This document shows, in pieces, positions 11,741-20,730 of a stretch of DNA of 64,000 nt. Each line of letters begins with the position of its first letter. Within the stretch, counting starts at the first letter, position 1. This DNA comes from Brucella thiophenivorans (lineage in GTDB: Bacteria > Pseudomonadota > Alphaproteobacteria > Rhizobiales > Rhizobiaceae). The stretch lies in contig NZ_NNRJ01000069.1 of NCBI RefSeq assembly GCF_002252445.1, positions 1 to 64,000 on the forward strand, in the 5' to 3' direction. The translations under genes and the position numbers were made by a program. The notes under the pieces were generated by a model. That model ran no database searches. It saw only the letters and a list, made by a program, of their open reading frames with translations, and had not been told where the DNA came from.

Positions 11741-11977
11741 ATGAACAGATTTGAATCACCCCGCTCTTCCGAAGCTGTCCTTCGCTATCTCGATGGCGAT
11801 TTCGAAATCGTGAAGCACGGTTCTTATGTCGTCTGCGCCGTCTCAAGCGCGCAGATCCCGCTCGACGAGCTAAAATATTGGAGCGTTGCGCGACAGGAGC
11901 CCTATGCAACAGGGCTGATTTCCTACGAACGTGAACTCGAACTCAATCCCGAATTGCGCAGCCGCTCAAAGGTCTAA
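11741..11977 (+). CDS. small DUF2093 domain protein
   Basis: A 78-residue protein matching the pattern of DUF2093, a short alphaproteobacterial family of unknown function (LRYLDGDFEIVKHGSYVVCAV, IPLDELKYWSVARQEPY). A good AAGGA ribosome site precedes the start. It has no signal peptide or membrane segment. The two internal valine-rich strands and the single cysteine in VVCAVS recall the core of zinc-ribbon-like folds, but only one cysteine is present, so no metal site is claimed. It converges on lpxK with only three bases between the stop codons, and follows mutL by 47 bases. Confidence 0.85.
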   Translation: MNRFESPRSSEAVLRYLDGDFEIVKHGSYVVCAVSSAQIPLDELKYWSVARQEPYATGLISYERELELNPELRSRSKV

Positions 11978-11980
11978 TAA

Positions 11981-13006
11981 TCAAGCAAGCAAGCGGGTTT
12001 TGAACTGCTCGACTGCCATATCGAGAATATGGCGCAGCGCATCCTTGCGCTCAAATTGCAAATCGACATCTAACACCGCCAAGTCGCGAATGAACTTGTC
12101 AGGCACATCGCTCATGGTGACAAGGCGCACATGATCCTTGGCCGTGGTAATAAGTCCAAGGCCAAGCTTTTGTGCGGTTTCAGAAAGCTTGCGAATATCA
12201 TCCGGCTGATAGCTGTAATGATCAGGAAACGTCCGGCTTTCAACCACTTCGCCGCCTGCCTGCTCTACACTTGCAAAGAATTTGGCCGGATTGCCAATGC
12301 CGGCAAAAGCCAGCCAGCGCTTGGCTTTCACTTCTGATGAAGATGACGGCAGCAATTGCGCTTCATAGATGGGGCGTCCGGCACGCGATGCCTGCCGCAC
12401 AACAAAATCAGCCTCTCGCCCCTTGCCAATGCGCAAAACCGCATCCGTTTTGCGCAACTGATCGGTCAAACTTGCGCGCAGGGGACCGGCCGGAATCATG
12501 TGTCCATTGCCAATACCACGCGTCGAATCGACCACCACCAATGAAAAATCTGCATGCAGGCGCGCACTCTGGAAACCATCATCCATGATGATGAAATCGC
12601 AACCACGTTTGAGCAGCTTTTGAGCGGACTTTAGTCGATCCGGGCAAAGTGCAACCGGCGCATGGCGCGCCAATAAAAGCGGTTCATCGCCGACATGACG
12701 TGCGCTATCATTAGAGGGATCGACAATATGCAGACCGGTATAATTGCCGCCATAACCACGCGAAACAATGCCAGGACGCAAACCACGCTCTTTTGCAGCC
12801 TTGGCAAAGGCGATTGCCGTCGGCGTTTTGCCAGCACCGCCCACTGTGAAATTACCGATGCAAAGCACGGGCGCTGCAATGTTTGGTGGTTCAGCCTTTA
12901 AAAGCCTGCGGCCTGCAACAGCACCATAGACCCACGAGAGCGGAGCGAGCCCATAGGCCCGCCAGTCAGGCTTTCCCCACCAGAAGGGCGGCGCCTCACT
13001 CGCCAT
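11981..13006 (-). CDS. lpxK: tetraacyldisaccharide 4'-kinase
   Basis: Inner-membrane kinase that adds the 4'-phosphate to the lipid A precursor, making lipid IVA. At 341 residues it is of normal length. An N-terminal hydrophobic helix (about 20-35) anchors it, and the P-loop GGAGKTP lies at 56-62 within the family motif GNFTVGGAGKTPT. IMDDGFQ (about residue 140) is the other hallmark. It starts two bases after the waaA stop, so the two are almost certainly co-transcribed. The gene order DUF374 > waaA > lpxK is common in Rhizobiales. It is the last gene of the minus-strand run. Confidence 0.95.
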   Translation of the reverse strand: MASEAPPFWWGKPDWRAYGLAPLSWVYGAVAGRRLLKAEPPNIAAPVLCIGNFTVGGAGKTPTAIAFAKAAKERGLRPGIVSRGYGGNYTGLHIVDPSNDSARHVGDEPLLLARHAPVALCPDRLKSAQKLLKRGCDFIIMDDGFQSARLHADFSLVVVDSTRGIGNGHMIPAGPLRASLTDQLRKTDAVLRIGKGREADFVVRQASRAGRPIYEAQLLPSSSSEVKAKRWLAFAGIGNPAKFFASVEQAGGEVVESRTFPDHYSYQPDDIRKLSETAQKLGLGLITTAKDHVRLVTMSDVPDKFIRDLAVLDVDLQFERKDALRHILDMAVEQFKTRLLA

Positions 13007-13008
13007 AA

Positions 13009-14349
13009 TCAGATGCCGCCGTTGATAAAGGCCGCATCATTGCGATTGCCCGGCAACTGTGCTTGCAACACCAGCGGCTGAATAAACGGTTCCAGTGAAT
13101 TCAATGTGCGATTCAGTGCACCGCGCATATCTTTCACCGTATCCGCACCGGCATTGATCATCGTCTGCAAATGCTGCGGATTGTTAAACAGGAAATTGAT
13201 GGCACCAGCGAGCATATTACGGTCTTTCACAACACGCGCCCCGCCATTCTTGATGAGGCGCTGGAAAGATTCGCGGAAATTCTGCACATTCTTGCCGGTA
13301 AGCACCGCCGTACCCATCATGGCTGGCTCAAGCGGATTATGCCCGCCTTCCTTAGTCAGCGAATTGCCGATAAATGCAATCTCGGTCAATTGCAGATAAA
13401 GCCCCATTTCGCCGATGGTGTCACCCAGCAGAATATCGGTATCGGCTTCAATCACATCGCCACGGCTACGTGCAGCAACCTTCAAGCCCTTTTGACCAAG
13501 CATCGCCTCGATTGCAGTCGCGCGGTTGGGATGACGCGGTACGATAATGGTCACCAGACGCGGATAGCGGACTTTGAGCATCTGATGCACTTCGGCAGCG
13601 ATTTCTTCCTCGCCATCATGCGTGGAAATAGCAGCCCATGTGCGCCGCCCGGCAATCTGGCTCTTTATCGTCGCCAGCGCCTGCGGATCAGCAGGTGCAG
13701 GCGCCGTATCAACCTTGAGATTACCCGAAACGCTCACCGGCCTTGCGCCGAGCGCACGGAAACGATCACCGTCAAGTTCAGATTGGGCAATCACATGCGC
13801 GAAATTTTCAAACAGGGCTTCCGCCAGTTCCGGGCGCTTTTGCCATGCCGCAAAAGAGCGGTCAGACAAACGGCCATTGACCAGCACATGCGGAATATGG
13901 CGCGTACCGAGCGAAAGCACGGTTGCAGGCCAGATCTCGGATTCGCAGCCAATCGCCAGATCGGGCTTCCAGTGATCAAGGAAATTATTGACCGCCGGTT
14001 GCAGATCAAGCGGCGCATATTGATGGATAACCTGATTGCCAAGCTGGTCTGCGACAAGCTTGGCAGATGTAACGGTTCCGGTCGTCATCACAACATGGAT
14101 ACCGGCTGCCGCAATACATTCGATCAGCGGAGCAATCGCAACCGATTCGCCAACGCTTGCGGCATGCGCCCAGATGACCGGGCCTTGCGGGCGTGAAATA
14201 GCGGTTTTGCCGTAGCGCTCGCCGCGCCGCAAACGCTCTTCCTTACCGCGCGATGCGCGATAGGAAATATAAGTCCCGATAAATGGATAAGCGGCGGAGC
14301 CGAGCATACGATAGGCCGACAACATGTTTCGTGCCCAACGTTCACTCAT
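13009..14349 (-). CDS. waaA: 3-deoxy-D-manno-octulosonic acid transferase
   Basis: Transfers Kdo from CMP-Kdo to lipid IVA at the cytoplasmic face of the inner membrane, joining lipid A to the core. The 446-residue protein has the GT-B fold of glycosyltransferase family 30. An N-terminal anchor (about 8-30) is followed by ERLRRGERYG and AHAASVGE, in which E68 is the expected catalytic base; GNSLTKEGGHNPLEPA (about 330) is the conserved nucleotide-binding stretch. The start ATG overlaps the stop of the upstream DUF374 gene by four bases. Whether it adds one or two Kdo residues cannot be told from sequence. Confidence 0.95.
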   Translation of the reverse strand: MSERWARNMLSAYRMLGSAAYPFIGTYISYRASRGKEERLRRGERYGKTAISRPQGPVIWAHAASVGESVAIAPLIECIAAAGIHVVMTTGTVTSAKLVADQLGNQVIHQYAPLDLQPAVNNFLDHWKPDLAIGCESEIWPATVLSLGTRHIPHVLVNGRLSDRSFAAWQKRPELAEALFENFAHVIAQSELDGDRFRALGARPVSVSGNLKVDTAPAPADPQALATIKSQIAGRRTWAAISTHDGEEEIAAEVHQMLKVRYPRLVTIIVPRHPNRATAIEAMLGQKGLKVAARSRGDVIEADTDILLGDTIGEMGLYLQLTEIAFIGNSLTKEGGHNPLEPAMMGTAVLTGKNVQNFRESFQRLIKNGGARVVKDRNMLAGAINFLFNNPQHLQTMINAGADTVKDMRGALNRTLNSLEPFIQPLVLQAQLPGNRNDAAFINGGI

Positions 14350-15122
14350 TTCGCTGCCTCCAATGCTGCATAGGCTTTGGTCGTCGCGTCATTAAGCTGG
14401 CGCGTCAATTCCATGCGCTTTTCTTCCAATTGTGCCTCATCGGCATTTTCATCCACCCAGACCGGCTCTCCGCAAACAATCATCGAGCGGCCAAATGGCA
14501 ACGGAATAGTCGTCTTATCCCAAGTCTTATGCAAAACATGATTCCGCGAAAAAGCATATGCAAAAGGCATTATTGGCCTGCCGGAAAGTTTGGCCAGCAA
14601 AATAATTCCTTCGCCCGCTTCGCGTGCTTTGCCATGCGCAATATCAGCAATCATTGATGCCGATTGTCCCTTTTTCAGGGCATTCTTCAACGTCAGAAGC
14701 GCACGTGCACCGCCTTTTTTAGCGGAATTGCCCTCACCGCGCCCACCTGAGCCGCGTACTGTGATAAATCCAAATTTTTCAGCAATGCGCGCATTTAGTT
14801 CAGCATCGTTGCTGCGCGAAAACATCGCCACCACTTCAAGATCATGTGGGCGCACCACCGGCGCCATAATGTGCTGACCATGCCAGAACGTCACGATGGA
14901 TGGGCTATTTTCTCGAAGGAGGCGTTTTATATCCGCAGAACCCTTAAGGCGCGGATTGGTCAAATGCACAAATTTCAGATAGCTGGAAACCAACTGAACG
15001 AGGGCTGATCTGATGAATGCCGAACGCGCCAGCGGGCCGCGAATGCGGCGCCACAAGCGCTTGGCAAAGCCATCCGAACGGCTGCGCGCATCGCCATGCG
15101 AACCGCTTTTTACCTCTGCCAT
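14346..15122 (-). CDS. DUF374 lysophospholipid-acyltransferase-like protein
   Basis: A protein of about 258 residues of family DUF374, related to LPLAT/LpxL acyltransferases. FWHGQH lies at about residues 79-84; the H-x3/x4-acid acyltransferase motif is not canonical, so catalysis is an inference. A hydrophobic N-terminal stretch with basic residues before it suggests an inner-membrane attachment. Its coupling to waaA and lpxK argues for a role in lipid A or LPS assembly. I chose ATG 15122; a TTG at 15146 would add eight residues and sits closer to the end of the previous gene, so the start is uncertain. Confidence 0.8.
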   Translation of the reverse strand: MAEVKSGSHGDARSRSDGFAKRLWRRIRGPLARSAFIRSALVQLVSSYLKFVHLTNPRLKGSADIKRLLRENSPSIVTFWHGQHIMAPVVRPHDLEVVAMFSRSNDAELNARIAEKFGFITVRGSGGRGEGNSAKKGGARALLTLKNALKKGQSASMIADIAHGKAREAGEGIILLAKLSGRPIMPFAYAFSRNHVLHKTWDKTTIPLPFGRSMIVCGEPVWVDENADEAQLEEKRMELTRQLNDATTKAYAALEAAK

Positions 15123-15152
15123 CTGATCTTTGCGCGGCGTAGACAAAAGCGC

Positions 15153-15404
15153 TTATTCCGCTTTCAAGTCCACGCCTTCCGGGTCCAGCAGTCGGTGCAG
15201 ATGAACGATAAAATAACGCATATGGGCGTTATCGACAGTCTGCTGCGCCTTGGATTTCCAGGCTGTCTTTGCAGATTCGTAATCCGGATAAATACCAACA
15301 ACATCGAGATTATCGAGATCGCGGAACTGAATGTTCCCAAGCTTTTTCAGCTCGCCGCCAAATACCAGATGAAGAAGCTGCTTCTTGTCGCCTTCGGCAC
15401 TCAT
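15153..15404 (-). CDS. small DUF4170 domain protein
   Basis: An 83-residue protein with the full pattern of DUF4170: LLHLVFGGELKKLG at the N-terminus and AWKSKAQQTVDNAHMRYFIVHLHRLLDP in the second half. The family is alphaproteobacterial and has no known function. It has no signal peptide or membrane helix and should be cytoplasmic. GGGAA precedes ATG 15404. It lies between the phosphatase gene and the LPS genes, in the same orientation and with short gaps, so it is probably part of the same transcript. That position, seen in many relatives, hints at a link with envelope synthesis. Confidence 0.88.
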   Translation of the reverse strand: MSAEGDKKQLLHLVFGGELKKLGNIQFRDLDNLDVVGIYPDYESAKTAWKSKAQQTVDNAHMRYFIVHLHRLLDPEGVDLKAE

Positions 15405-15442
15405 AAAATTATTCCCTGAACAAGTTTGGTTAGCCCGAATGA

Positions 15443-16252
15443 TTAGCTTAATGGCCAGTCCGCGACAACACTCAACATTTCCTGAAGAAGGTTTCCGCTG
15501 GAGGCCACCAGAGCACCATGTTGCAGCGTCGGTCCACCATAGTTAAGAGGCCGGGCATCATGGTTCAACAGCGCTCCACCCGACTCACTCAAAATGAGGT
15601 CCGCTGCAGCCAAGTCCCAATCATGGGAATTGGGCCGAATGAAGGTGCCAGCAATATCACCCCGCGCAACCATCGCAATACGATAGGCGAGCGAGGGCAC
15701 ATAAGGGTGCAAAATCACGCGCTCACGCCACGCTTCAGGCAGAATTTCGACCGTTCGTTTTGCAGAAGCCATTGCAATTTTATCGCCATCTAATGGCAAA
15801 CGCGTTTGGATCGGCATGCCGTTCTGGGATGCACCAAATCCCTTGCCTGCTTCAATCACCTCATTGAGTGCTGGACATTGCAACACACCGGCGATCGGCT
15901 TTCCGTCTTCGACAATCGCGACGCTGACACACCACTGCGCCTGACCATTAATATAACCGCGCGTTCCATCAATCGGATCAATCACGAAAGCGCGTCGGCG
16001 GACAGCTTTGGTCCGCTCATCGGTCGTTTCTTCCGAAATCCAGCCATAGTCAGGGCGCGCTTCAAGCAGCACTTCTTTGAGATAATGATCGACAGCAAAA
16101 TCCGCTTCACTGACTGGCGACTGACCATCTTTCAGCCATACTTCAGGCGATTGGCCGAAATATCGCATGGCTATGCGACCGGCTTCACGCGCCGCGTGGC
16201 GCAGAAGTTCCAGCTCGTTCTGAATGTCTTTTCGTTTCTCAATTTCCGGCAA
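15443..16252 (-). CDS. inositol-monophosphatase family phosphatase, CysQ-like
   Basis: Mg-dependent phosphatase of 269 residues in the IMPase/FBPase superfamily. The metal ligands are seen in WISEET (71-76) and DPIDGTRGY (92-100), with the closing motif WDLAAADLILSESGG near 220. DPIDGTRGYI is closer to 3'(2'),5'-bisphosphate nucleotidase (CysQ) than to classical inositol monophosphatases, so hydrolysis of PAP from sulfate assimilation is the best guess; other sugar phosphates remain possible. No ATG fits, and the likely start is TTG 16252, which overlaps the upstream pmbA gene by 14 bases and suggests translational coupling. Confidence 0.82.
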   Translation of the reverse strand: MPEIEKRKDIQNELELLRHAAREAGRIAMRYFGQSPEVWLKDGQSPVSEADFAVDHYLKEVLLEARPDYGWISEETTDERTKAVRRRAFVIDPIDGTRGYINGQAQWCVSVAIVEDGKPIAGVLQCPALNEVIEAGKGFGASQNGMPIQTRLPLDGDKIAMASAKRTVEILPEAWRERVILHPYVPSLAYRIAMVARGDIAGTFIRPNSHDWDLAAADLILSESGGALLNHDARPLNYGGPTLQHGALVASSGNLLQEMLSVVADWPLS

Positions 16253-17582
16253 GGGTCATGCCTTCAATCACAAGAGTTGGGGCCGTCACGCCAAAATTCC
16301 GATCAATATCGGAAGCGGGGGTCATATTGAGGAACATATCCTTGAGGTTGGACGCAATCGTCACTTCGCTGACCGCATAGGCCAACTCGCCATTCTCGAT
16401 CCAGAAACCCGACGCGCCTCGGCTATATTGGCCGGTGATCATATTGACACCCTGTCCGAACACTTCCGTCACATAAAAACCGGTACCGACCGAGCGGATC
16501 AGGTCTTCCGGCGTTTCTACACCCGGCTCAATGGCAAAATTGGTTGATGCTGGCGAAATACCAGACCCCGAACGGACGCCGCGACCATTGCCCAAAAGGC
16601 CCAGTTCACGTCCGGTTGAGCCCGACAACAGCCAATGCTGGAGCACACCGTTTTCAACCATTGTGAGCGGCTGACCTTCAATGCCTTCGCCATCGAATGG
16701 ACGCGACGATGACCCGCGAACCCGCAATGGATCATCGGTAACATTGATACCGGCTTTCAAAATCTGCTTGCCTAGACTATCGCGCAGAAAGCTTGTCTTG
16801 CGCGCAACCGAAGCACCATTGATGGCGCTCGCAAGATGTCCGGCAATACCGCGCGCCAGACGCGGATCAAAAACCACCGTGATCGGTCCGGTCTTTGCCT
16901 GTCTTGCACCGAGACGACGCACGGCGCGTTCGCCTGCGCGTCTGCCGATATTTTCAGGGGTATCGAGATCAGCAAAATGAAGCCGCGAGCTGAAATCATA
17001 GTCGCGTTCCATCTTGGTACCCTCGCCTGCAATGGCAGACACGGAGCGGCCAAAACGCGTTGCTGCATATTCGCCTGTAAAGCCGGACGATGTAACCAGC
17101 ACAAGCCCACCCATGCTGCGCGATGCACCGGCCCCACCGGAATTAGTCACACCTTGAACAGCGCGAGCGGCGGCTTCGGTCGCCAGCGCATCTTCGGTGA
17201 GACGCGCGGTATTGATCTCAATCGTGTCGAAAAGATCGAGATCACGCGGCGATTTTACCAGGAGTGCCGGATCGGCGAGTTGCTCAAACGGGTCTTCCGG
17301 TGCAACCCGCGCCATAGCAACAGCGCGCCCCGCCAATCGCTTGGGATCGCTGCCTGCATTGGCCGAAACACTGGCAATTCGACGTCCGACAAACACACGC
17401 AAAGAAAAATCATCGCTCTCAGACGATTCGGTTCCCTCAACCTTGCCAAGCCTGACCGAAACGCTCACCGAGCGCGCACGGATCACAACCGCGTCAGCGT
17501 GATCTGCCCCCGCATGCTTTGCAGCTTCCACGAGCCGGGCCGCGCGATCAACGATTTTTTCCGAGGAATTATCTGAAATCAT
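16239..17582 (-). CDS. pmbA: TldD/PmbA family protein (TldE subunit type)
   Basis: A 447-residue member of the TldD/TldE family. TldD and TldE form a cytoplasmic protease that trims unfolded peptides such as the microcin B17 and CcdA substrates of E. coli. This copy lacks an HExxxH zinc motif, as expected for the TldE/PmbA partner; its TldD is not in the window. I chose ATG 17582 (MISDNSSEK). The reading frame stays open to 17762, but that extension runs into the 142-bp palindrome and has no family similarity. The gene opens the minus-strand run through to lpxK. Confidence 0.9.
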   Translation of the reverse strand: MISDNSSEKIVDRAARLVEAAKHAGADHADAVVIRARSVSVSVRLGKVEGTESSESDDFSLRVFVGRRIASVSANAGSDPKRLAGRAVAMARVAPEDPFEQLADPALLVKSPRDLDLFDTIEINTARLTEDALATEAAARAVQGVTNSGGAGASRSMGGLVLVTSSGFTGEYAATRFGRSVSAIAGEGTKMERDYDFSSRLHFADLDTPENIGRRAGERAVRRLGARQAKTGPITVVFDPRLARGIAGHLASAINGASVARKTSFLRDSLGKQILKAGINVTDDPLRVRGSSSRPFDGEGIEGQPLTMVENGVLQHWLLSGSTGRELGLLGNGRGVRSGSGISPASTNFAIEPGVETPEDLIRSVGTGFYVTEVFGQGVNMITGQYSRGASGFWIENGELAYAVSEVTIASNLKDMFLNMTPASDIDRNFGVTAPTLVIEGMTLAGN

Positions 17583-17720
17583 TACATAATCCAAGATTAT
17601 AGGGGCAAAAATACGCGAGACTAACAACCACGAGATATAACCAACCGTAATGGGAGTTTGTGAAAAAATATCGTCAAATTGTTCGACATAGGACTGATTA
17701 GAGCCATATCTTGATTCTAT

Positions 17721-17862
17721 CACTACAGTTGTAAATTCGTGATGCCGGGCTGCAAAAAGCAATTTTCTGTGCTTCGGTGCTCACATACCCTTAAGTATGC
17801 TCCGCTCCAGTGCTCGAAAATCACTCTTTTCGCCACGGCCTGACGAATTTATAACTGTAGTG
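17721..17862. repeat. 142-bp imperfect palindrome (long inverted repeat)
   Basis: The outer 20 bases at 17721-17740 match the complement of 17843-17862 at 19 of 20 positions. Further in, CAAAAAG/CTCTTTT-like and GTGCTT/GAGCAC-like blocks pair imperfectly, and the centre CATAC...GTATG (17784-17788 with 17795-17799) is exactly midway. The whole would fold into one long hairpin. It lies in the 347-bp gap between divergent pmbA and the Kef gene. It is similar in size and form to the palindromic Bru-RS elements known from Brucella, but identity was not tested. The rest of this gap shows nothing else clear. Confidence 0.8.
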
Positions 17863-17929
17863 CTATATTGCTGAAATCCGGGGGCTTCAAGGTAAGCTCA
17901 CCACATTCTTTAAATTCCAAGAGCATAAA

Positions 17930-19777
17930 ATGGTCGCAACTGGTGGAAGTCTCTACTTACAGGCGCTGATGATTCTGGGCGGTGCGATCATCGCGGCCCC
18001 TCTTTTCAAGCGACTTGGCTTGGGCACGGTGCTGGGCTATCTCGCCGCTGGTATCGTCATTGGCCCGATGGCACGCCTCATCGCAGGCGGCGAAGATCTG
18101 TTGCACTTTTCCGAACTCGGCGTCGTGTTCCTGTTGTTCATCATCGGGCTTGAACTCAAACCCTCGCGCCTTTGGGCATTGCGGCATGCTATATTCGGCC
18201 TTGGCGCGGCACAAGTAATATTGACTGGTTCGGCACTCGCCGCTCTTGGCGTCTATCTGGCCGGTCTGGAGATCAATGCGGCAATCATCATCGGCTTCGG
18301 TCTGGCATTGTCTTCAACGGCATTTGCCATGCAGGTTCTGGAAGACCGCGCCGAGACCAATCAAAAGCACGGACAGCGCGCCTTTGCGATATTGCTGTTT
18401 CAGGATCTCGCAATCGTGCCGATCCTTGCGATTATTCCTGCACTCTCTCCCAATGAACCTTCACAAGCCAGTGCAGGCTTTCATCTGTTAACAGCAATCG
18501 CCGCCATTGCTGCACTGGTAATTGCCGGGCGCTATCTGATCAATCCAATGTTTCGTATCATTGCCAATACCGGCGCGCGCGAAGTTATGATTGCAGCAGC
18601 GCTTTTCGTGGTGCTGGGATCAGCAAGCCTGTTACAATCTGCAGGCCTTTCCATGGCGATGGGCGCGTTTATTGCAGGCGTTCTGCTCGCAGAATCTTCT
18701 TACAGACATGAGCTTGAAGCGGACATCGAACCGTTCCGCGGAATATTCCTTGGTCTGTTTTTCGTGGCCGTCGGACTGTCGCTCGATCTCACCGTAATCA
18801 TACAATATTGGAAAACAATCCTGATTGCCGTTCCAATTTTCATGCTCGTCAAAGCGGCTATCATCTATATTCTGTGCCGTATCTTCCGTTCTAACCACAA
18901 TGACGCGATAAGAATCGCGTTCCTGTTACCACAAGGCGGTGAGTTCGCATTCGTGTTGTTTTCGGCAGCCGCCGCAGCCGCTGTGATTCCGAGCGCTTTA
19001 AGTTCTGAACTAATCGCAGCTGTCACCGTTTCCATGGCGCTGACGCCACTTTCCGTTGCCATCGGTTCAAAGCTTCTCATTAAGGACAAGACAGAAGATG
19101 TAATCGAAGAGAATTTCGAAGGTGCCGGTGCCGATGTTCTAATGATCGGTTTCTCGCGTTACGGGCAGATTTCCGCGCAGATATTGCTGGCAGGCGGCAT
19201 CGATGTGACGGTGATCGACAATTCACCCAATCGTGTGCGTGCGGCGGGTAAGTTCGGTTTCCGCATCTATTTTGGCGATGGTACACGCAAGGATGTGCTT
19301 GAGGCCGCAGGCATTCGCAAAGCAAAAATCGTTGCCATCTGCACGCATAAGAAAGAAGTCACCAACCGCATCGTCAATCTGATCCAGTCGGAATATCCCG
19401 ATGTGCGGCTGTTTGTGCGCTCTTATGACCGCGAGCACACGCTGCAACTGCGTGGACAGGGCGTGGAATACGAACTGCGCGAGACTTTCGAATCGGGTCT
19501 GTTGTTTGGCCAGCGAACACTTGAAGGTCTTGGGCTATCAGAATCCAATGCCTATGAAATTCGCGAAGACGTGCGCCAGCGCGACGAGGATCGACTGCAT
19601 GTGCAAGCATCGGAGGGCATCATGGCTGGACGTTATCTGCTGTTCAACAAGCCGGTTACGCCTGAACCTCTGGTTAAACCATCACGTGAAGGCCAGCGCA
19701 TCGACAAGGCTGGTGACGATATGGATGCAGTTGCCAACGTTGATGAAGGCTCGCCCTCACCCGTTGCAGCGGAGTAA
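17930..19777 (+). CDS. CPA2 monovalent cation:H+ antiporter with TrkA-N domain (Kef-like)
   Basis: Inner-membrane transporter of 615 residues. The first 385 or so are a Na+/H+ exchanger-type domain with about a dozen hydrophobic helices. From about residue 400 there is a TrkA-N/RCK Rossmann domain (DVLMIGFSRYGQISAQILLAGG, FGDGTRKDVLEAAG) that binds nucleotide ligands. The plan is that of KefB/KefC, glutathione-gated K+ efflux systems that protect against electrophiles. Whether this protein is glutathione-gated cannot be seen; no KefF/KefG partner is adjacent. The last 60 residues are acidic and variable. AAGAG precedes the start. Confidence 0.9.
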   Translation: MVATGGSLYLQALMILGGAIIAAPLFKRLGLGTVLGYLAAGIVIGPMARLIAGGEDLLHFSELGVVFLLFIIGLELKPSRLWALRHAIFGLGAAQVILTGSALAALGVYLAGLEINAAIIIGFGLALSSTAFAMQVLEDRAETNQKHGQRAFAILLFQDLAIVPILAIIPALSPNEPSQASAGFHLLTAIAAIAALVIAGRYLINPMFRIIANTGAREVMIAAALFVVLGSASLLQSAGLSMAMGAFIAGVLLAESSYRHELEADIEPFRGIFLGLFFVAVGLSLDLTVIIQYWKTILIAVPIFMLVKAAIIYILCRIFRSNHNDAIRIAFLLPQGGEFAFVLFSAAAAAAVIPSALSSELIAAVTVSMALTPLSVAIGSKLLIKDKTEDVIEENFEGAGADVLMIGFSRYGQISAQILLAGGIDVTVIDNSPNRVRAAGKFGFRIYFGDGTRKDVLEAAGIRKAKIVAICTHKKEVTNRIVNLIQSEYPDVRLFVRSYDREHTLQLRGQGVEYELRETFESGLLFGQRTLEGLGLSESNAYEIREDVRQRDEDRLHVQASEGIMAGRYLLFNKPVTPEPLVKPSREGQRIDKAGDDMDAVANVDEGSPSPVAAE

Positions 19778-19793
19778 GCTCTTTTAATATTTC

Positions 19794-19837
19794 GCATTAT
19801 CCTACGTAAAACCGCTTCGCACTTTTGTGGGAAATGC
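19794..19837. repeat. dispersed intergenic palindrome, copy b
   Basis: Arms GCATT (19794-19798) and AATGC (19833-19837) enclose AAAACCGCTTCGCACTTTT, the reverse complement of the copy a core. It fills the space between two convergent genes and could work as their shared 3' hairpin. Confidence 0.75.
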
Positions 19838-20701
19838 TCAGGAAGCAGCAGCCGCAGGCTTGCCATTCAGCACGGTATCCAGCGCGTGTTTTAGTTCTTC
19901 GCGTATATCGACGCTTTGCGACAATATCTGCTCGAACTTCAGGAAATCGAGCAGACCTATGCGCTCGACATTCGGGCGCAGGAATATATGCGGCGGGCGT
20001 TGGCGGAACTTGTTTTCGATAATCGAGCACATGGTCAGCTGATTGGCGCCCATAACTGCTTCAATGGTTGTCGGCATATAATCATCAGGGCCAACAGGCG
20101 CGCCAACAACATCGATACCAATGACAATATCGGCCTTATCAAAAAGCAAATCGAACGGAACCGGATTGAGCAATCCGCCATCCACCAGAATACGCCCATC
20201 GCGGCGAACTGGCCTGAACACAGGCGGAATAGCGCAGGATGCGGCAATCGCCGACCGCAGATCGCCTTCTTCAATGTTGAGTTCAGTGGCTGCATGAAAA
20301 TCTGCAGCCGTGATGCTCATCGGAATTTTCAGCTCTTCGACATTTTCCGGCAGTGCTAATGGCAAAAAGACGTCGAGTATTTTTTCGATATTAAACTGAC
20401 TGACGCGGAAACCGCCTTTGAGCAGTTCGACCCAGCGTTCTGGACGTGCCTGCCACATGCGACGAGCGACTTCCGAACGACGATTGAAAATCGCCGCCAT
20501 ATATTCATGAATTTCCGTGCCACTCATGCCATTGGCCATACCGGCACCGACAATCGAGCCGATGGACGAACCAGCAATCGCTACAGGCTTAATGCCAAGC
20601 TCGTCTAGCACCTCGATAATATGGATATGCGCTATACCGCGAGCGCCACCGCCGCCAAAGGCGACGGCGATACGCGGAGATGATGGCACGGCAATATCCA
20701 T
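19838..20701 (-). CDS. patatin-like phospholipase
   Basis: A 287-residue RssA-type patatin, a serine lipase/acyl hydrolase. The oxyanion loop GGGGARG lies at 16-22, the nucleophile elbow GSSIG at 44-48 (S46) and the dyad aspartate in VDGG (D174), so all catalytic parts are present. No signal peptide is seen, so it should be cytoplasmic or peripheral to the inner membrane. AGGAAAA lies eight bases before ATG 20701. The M16 peptidase gene ends 29 bases upstream on the same strand, so the three genes may be one transcript. The lipid substrate is unknown. Confidence 0.92.
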   Translation of the reverse strand: MDIAVPSSPRIAVAFGGGGARGIAHIHIIEVLDELGIKPVAIAGSSIGSIVGAGMANGMSGTEIHEYMAAIFNRRSEVARRMWQARPERWVELLKGGFRVSQFNIEKILDVFLPLALPENVEELKIPMSITAADFHAATELNIEEGDLRSAIAASCAIPPVFRPVRRDGRILVDGGLLNPVPFDLLFDKADIVIGIDVVGAPVGPDDYMPTTIEAVMGANQLTMCSIIENKFRQRPPHIFLRPNVERIGLLDFLKFEQILSQSVDIREELKHALDTVLNGKPAAAAS

Positions 20702-20730
20702 GCTGTTTTTCCTGCTTATGACTGCGCCAG

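Noticed and set aside
13171-14196. 341-codon plus-strand open frame opposite waaA
   Set aside because: Shadow of a complete WaaA with its catalytic region; no domain seen.
17583-17762. 60-codon upstream extension of pmbA
   Set aside because: It reaches into the 142-bp palindrome and has no PmbA similarity; ATG 17582 gives the usual N-terminus and length.
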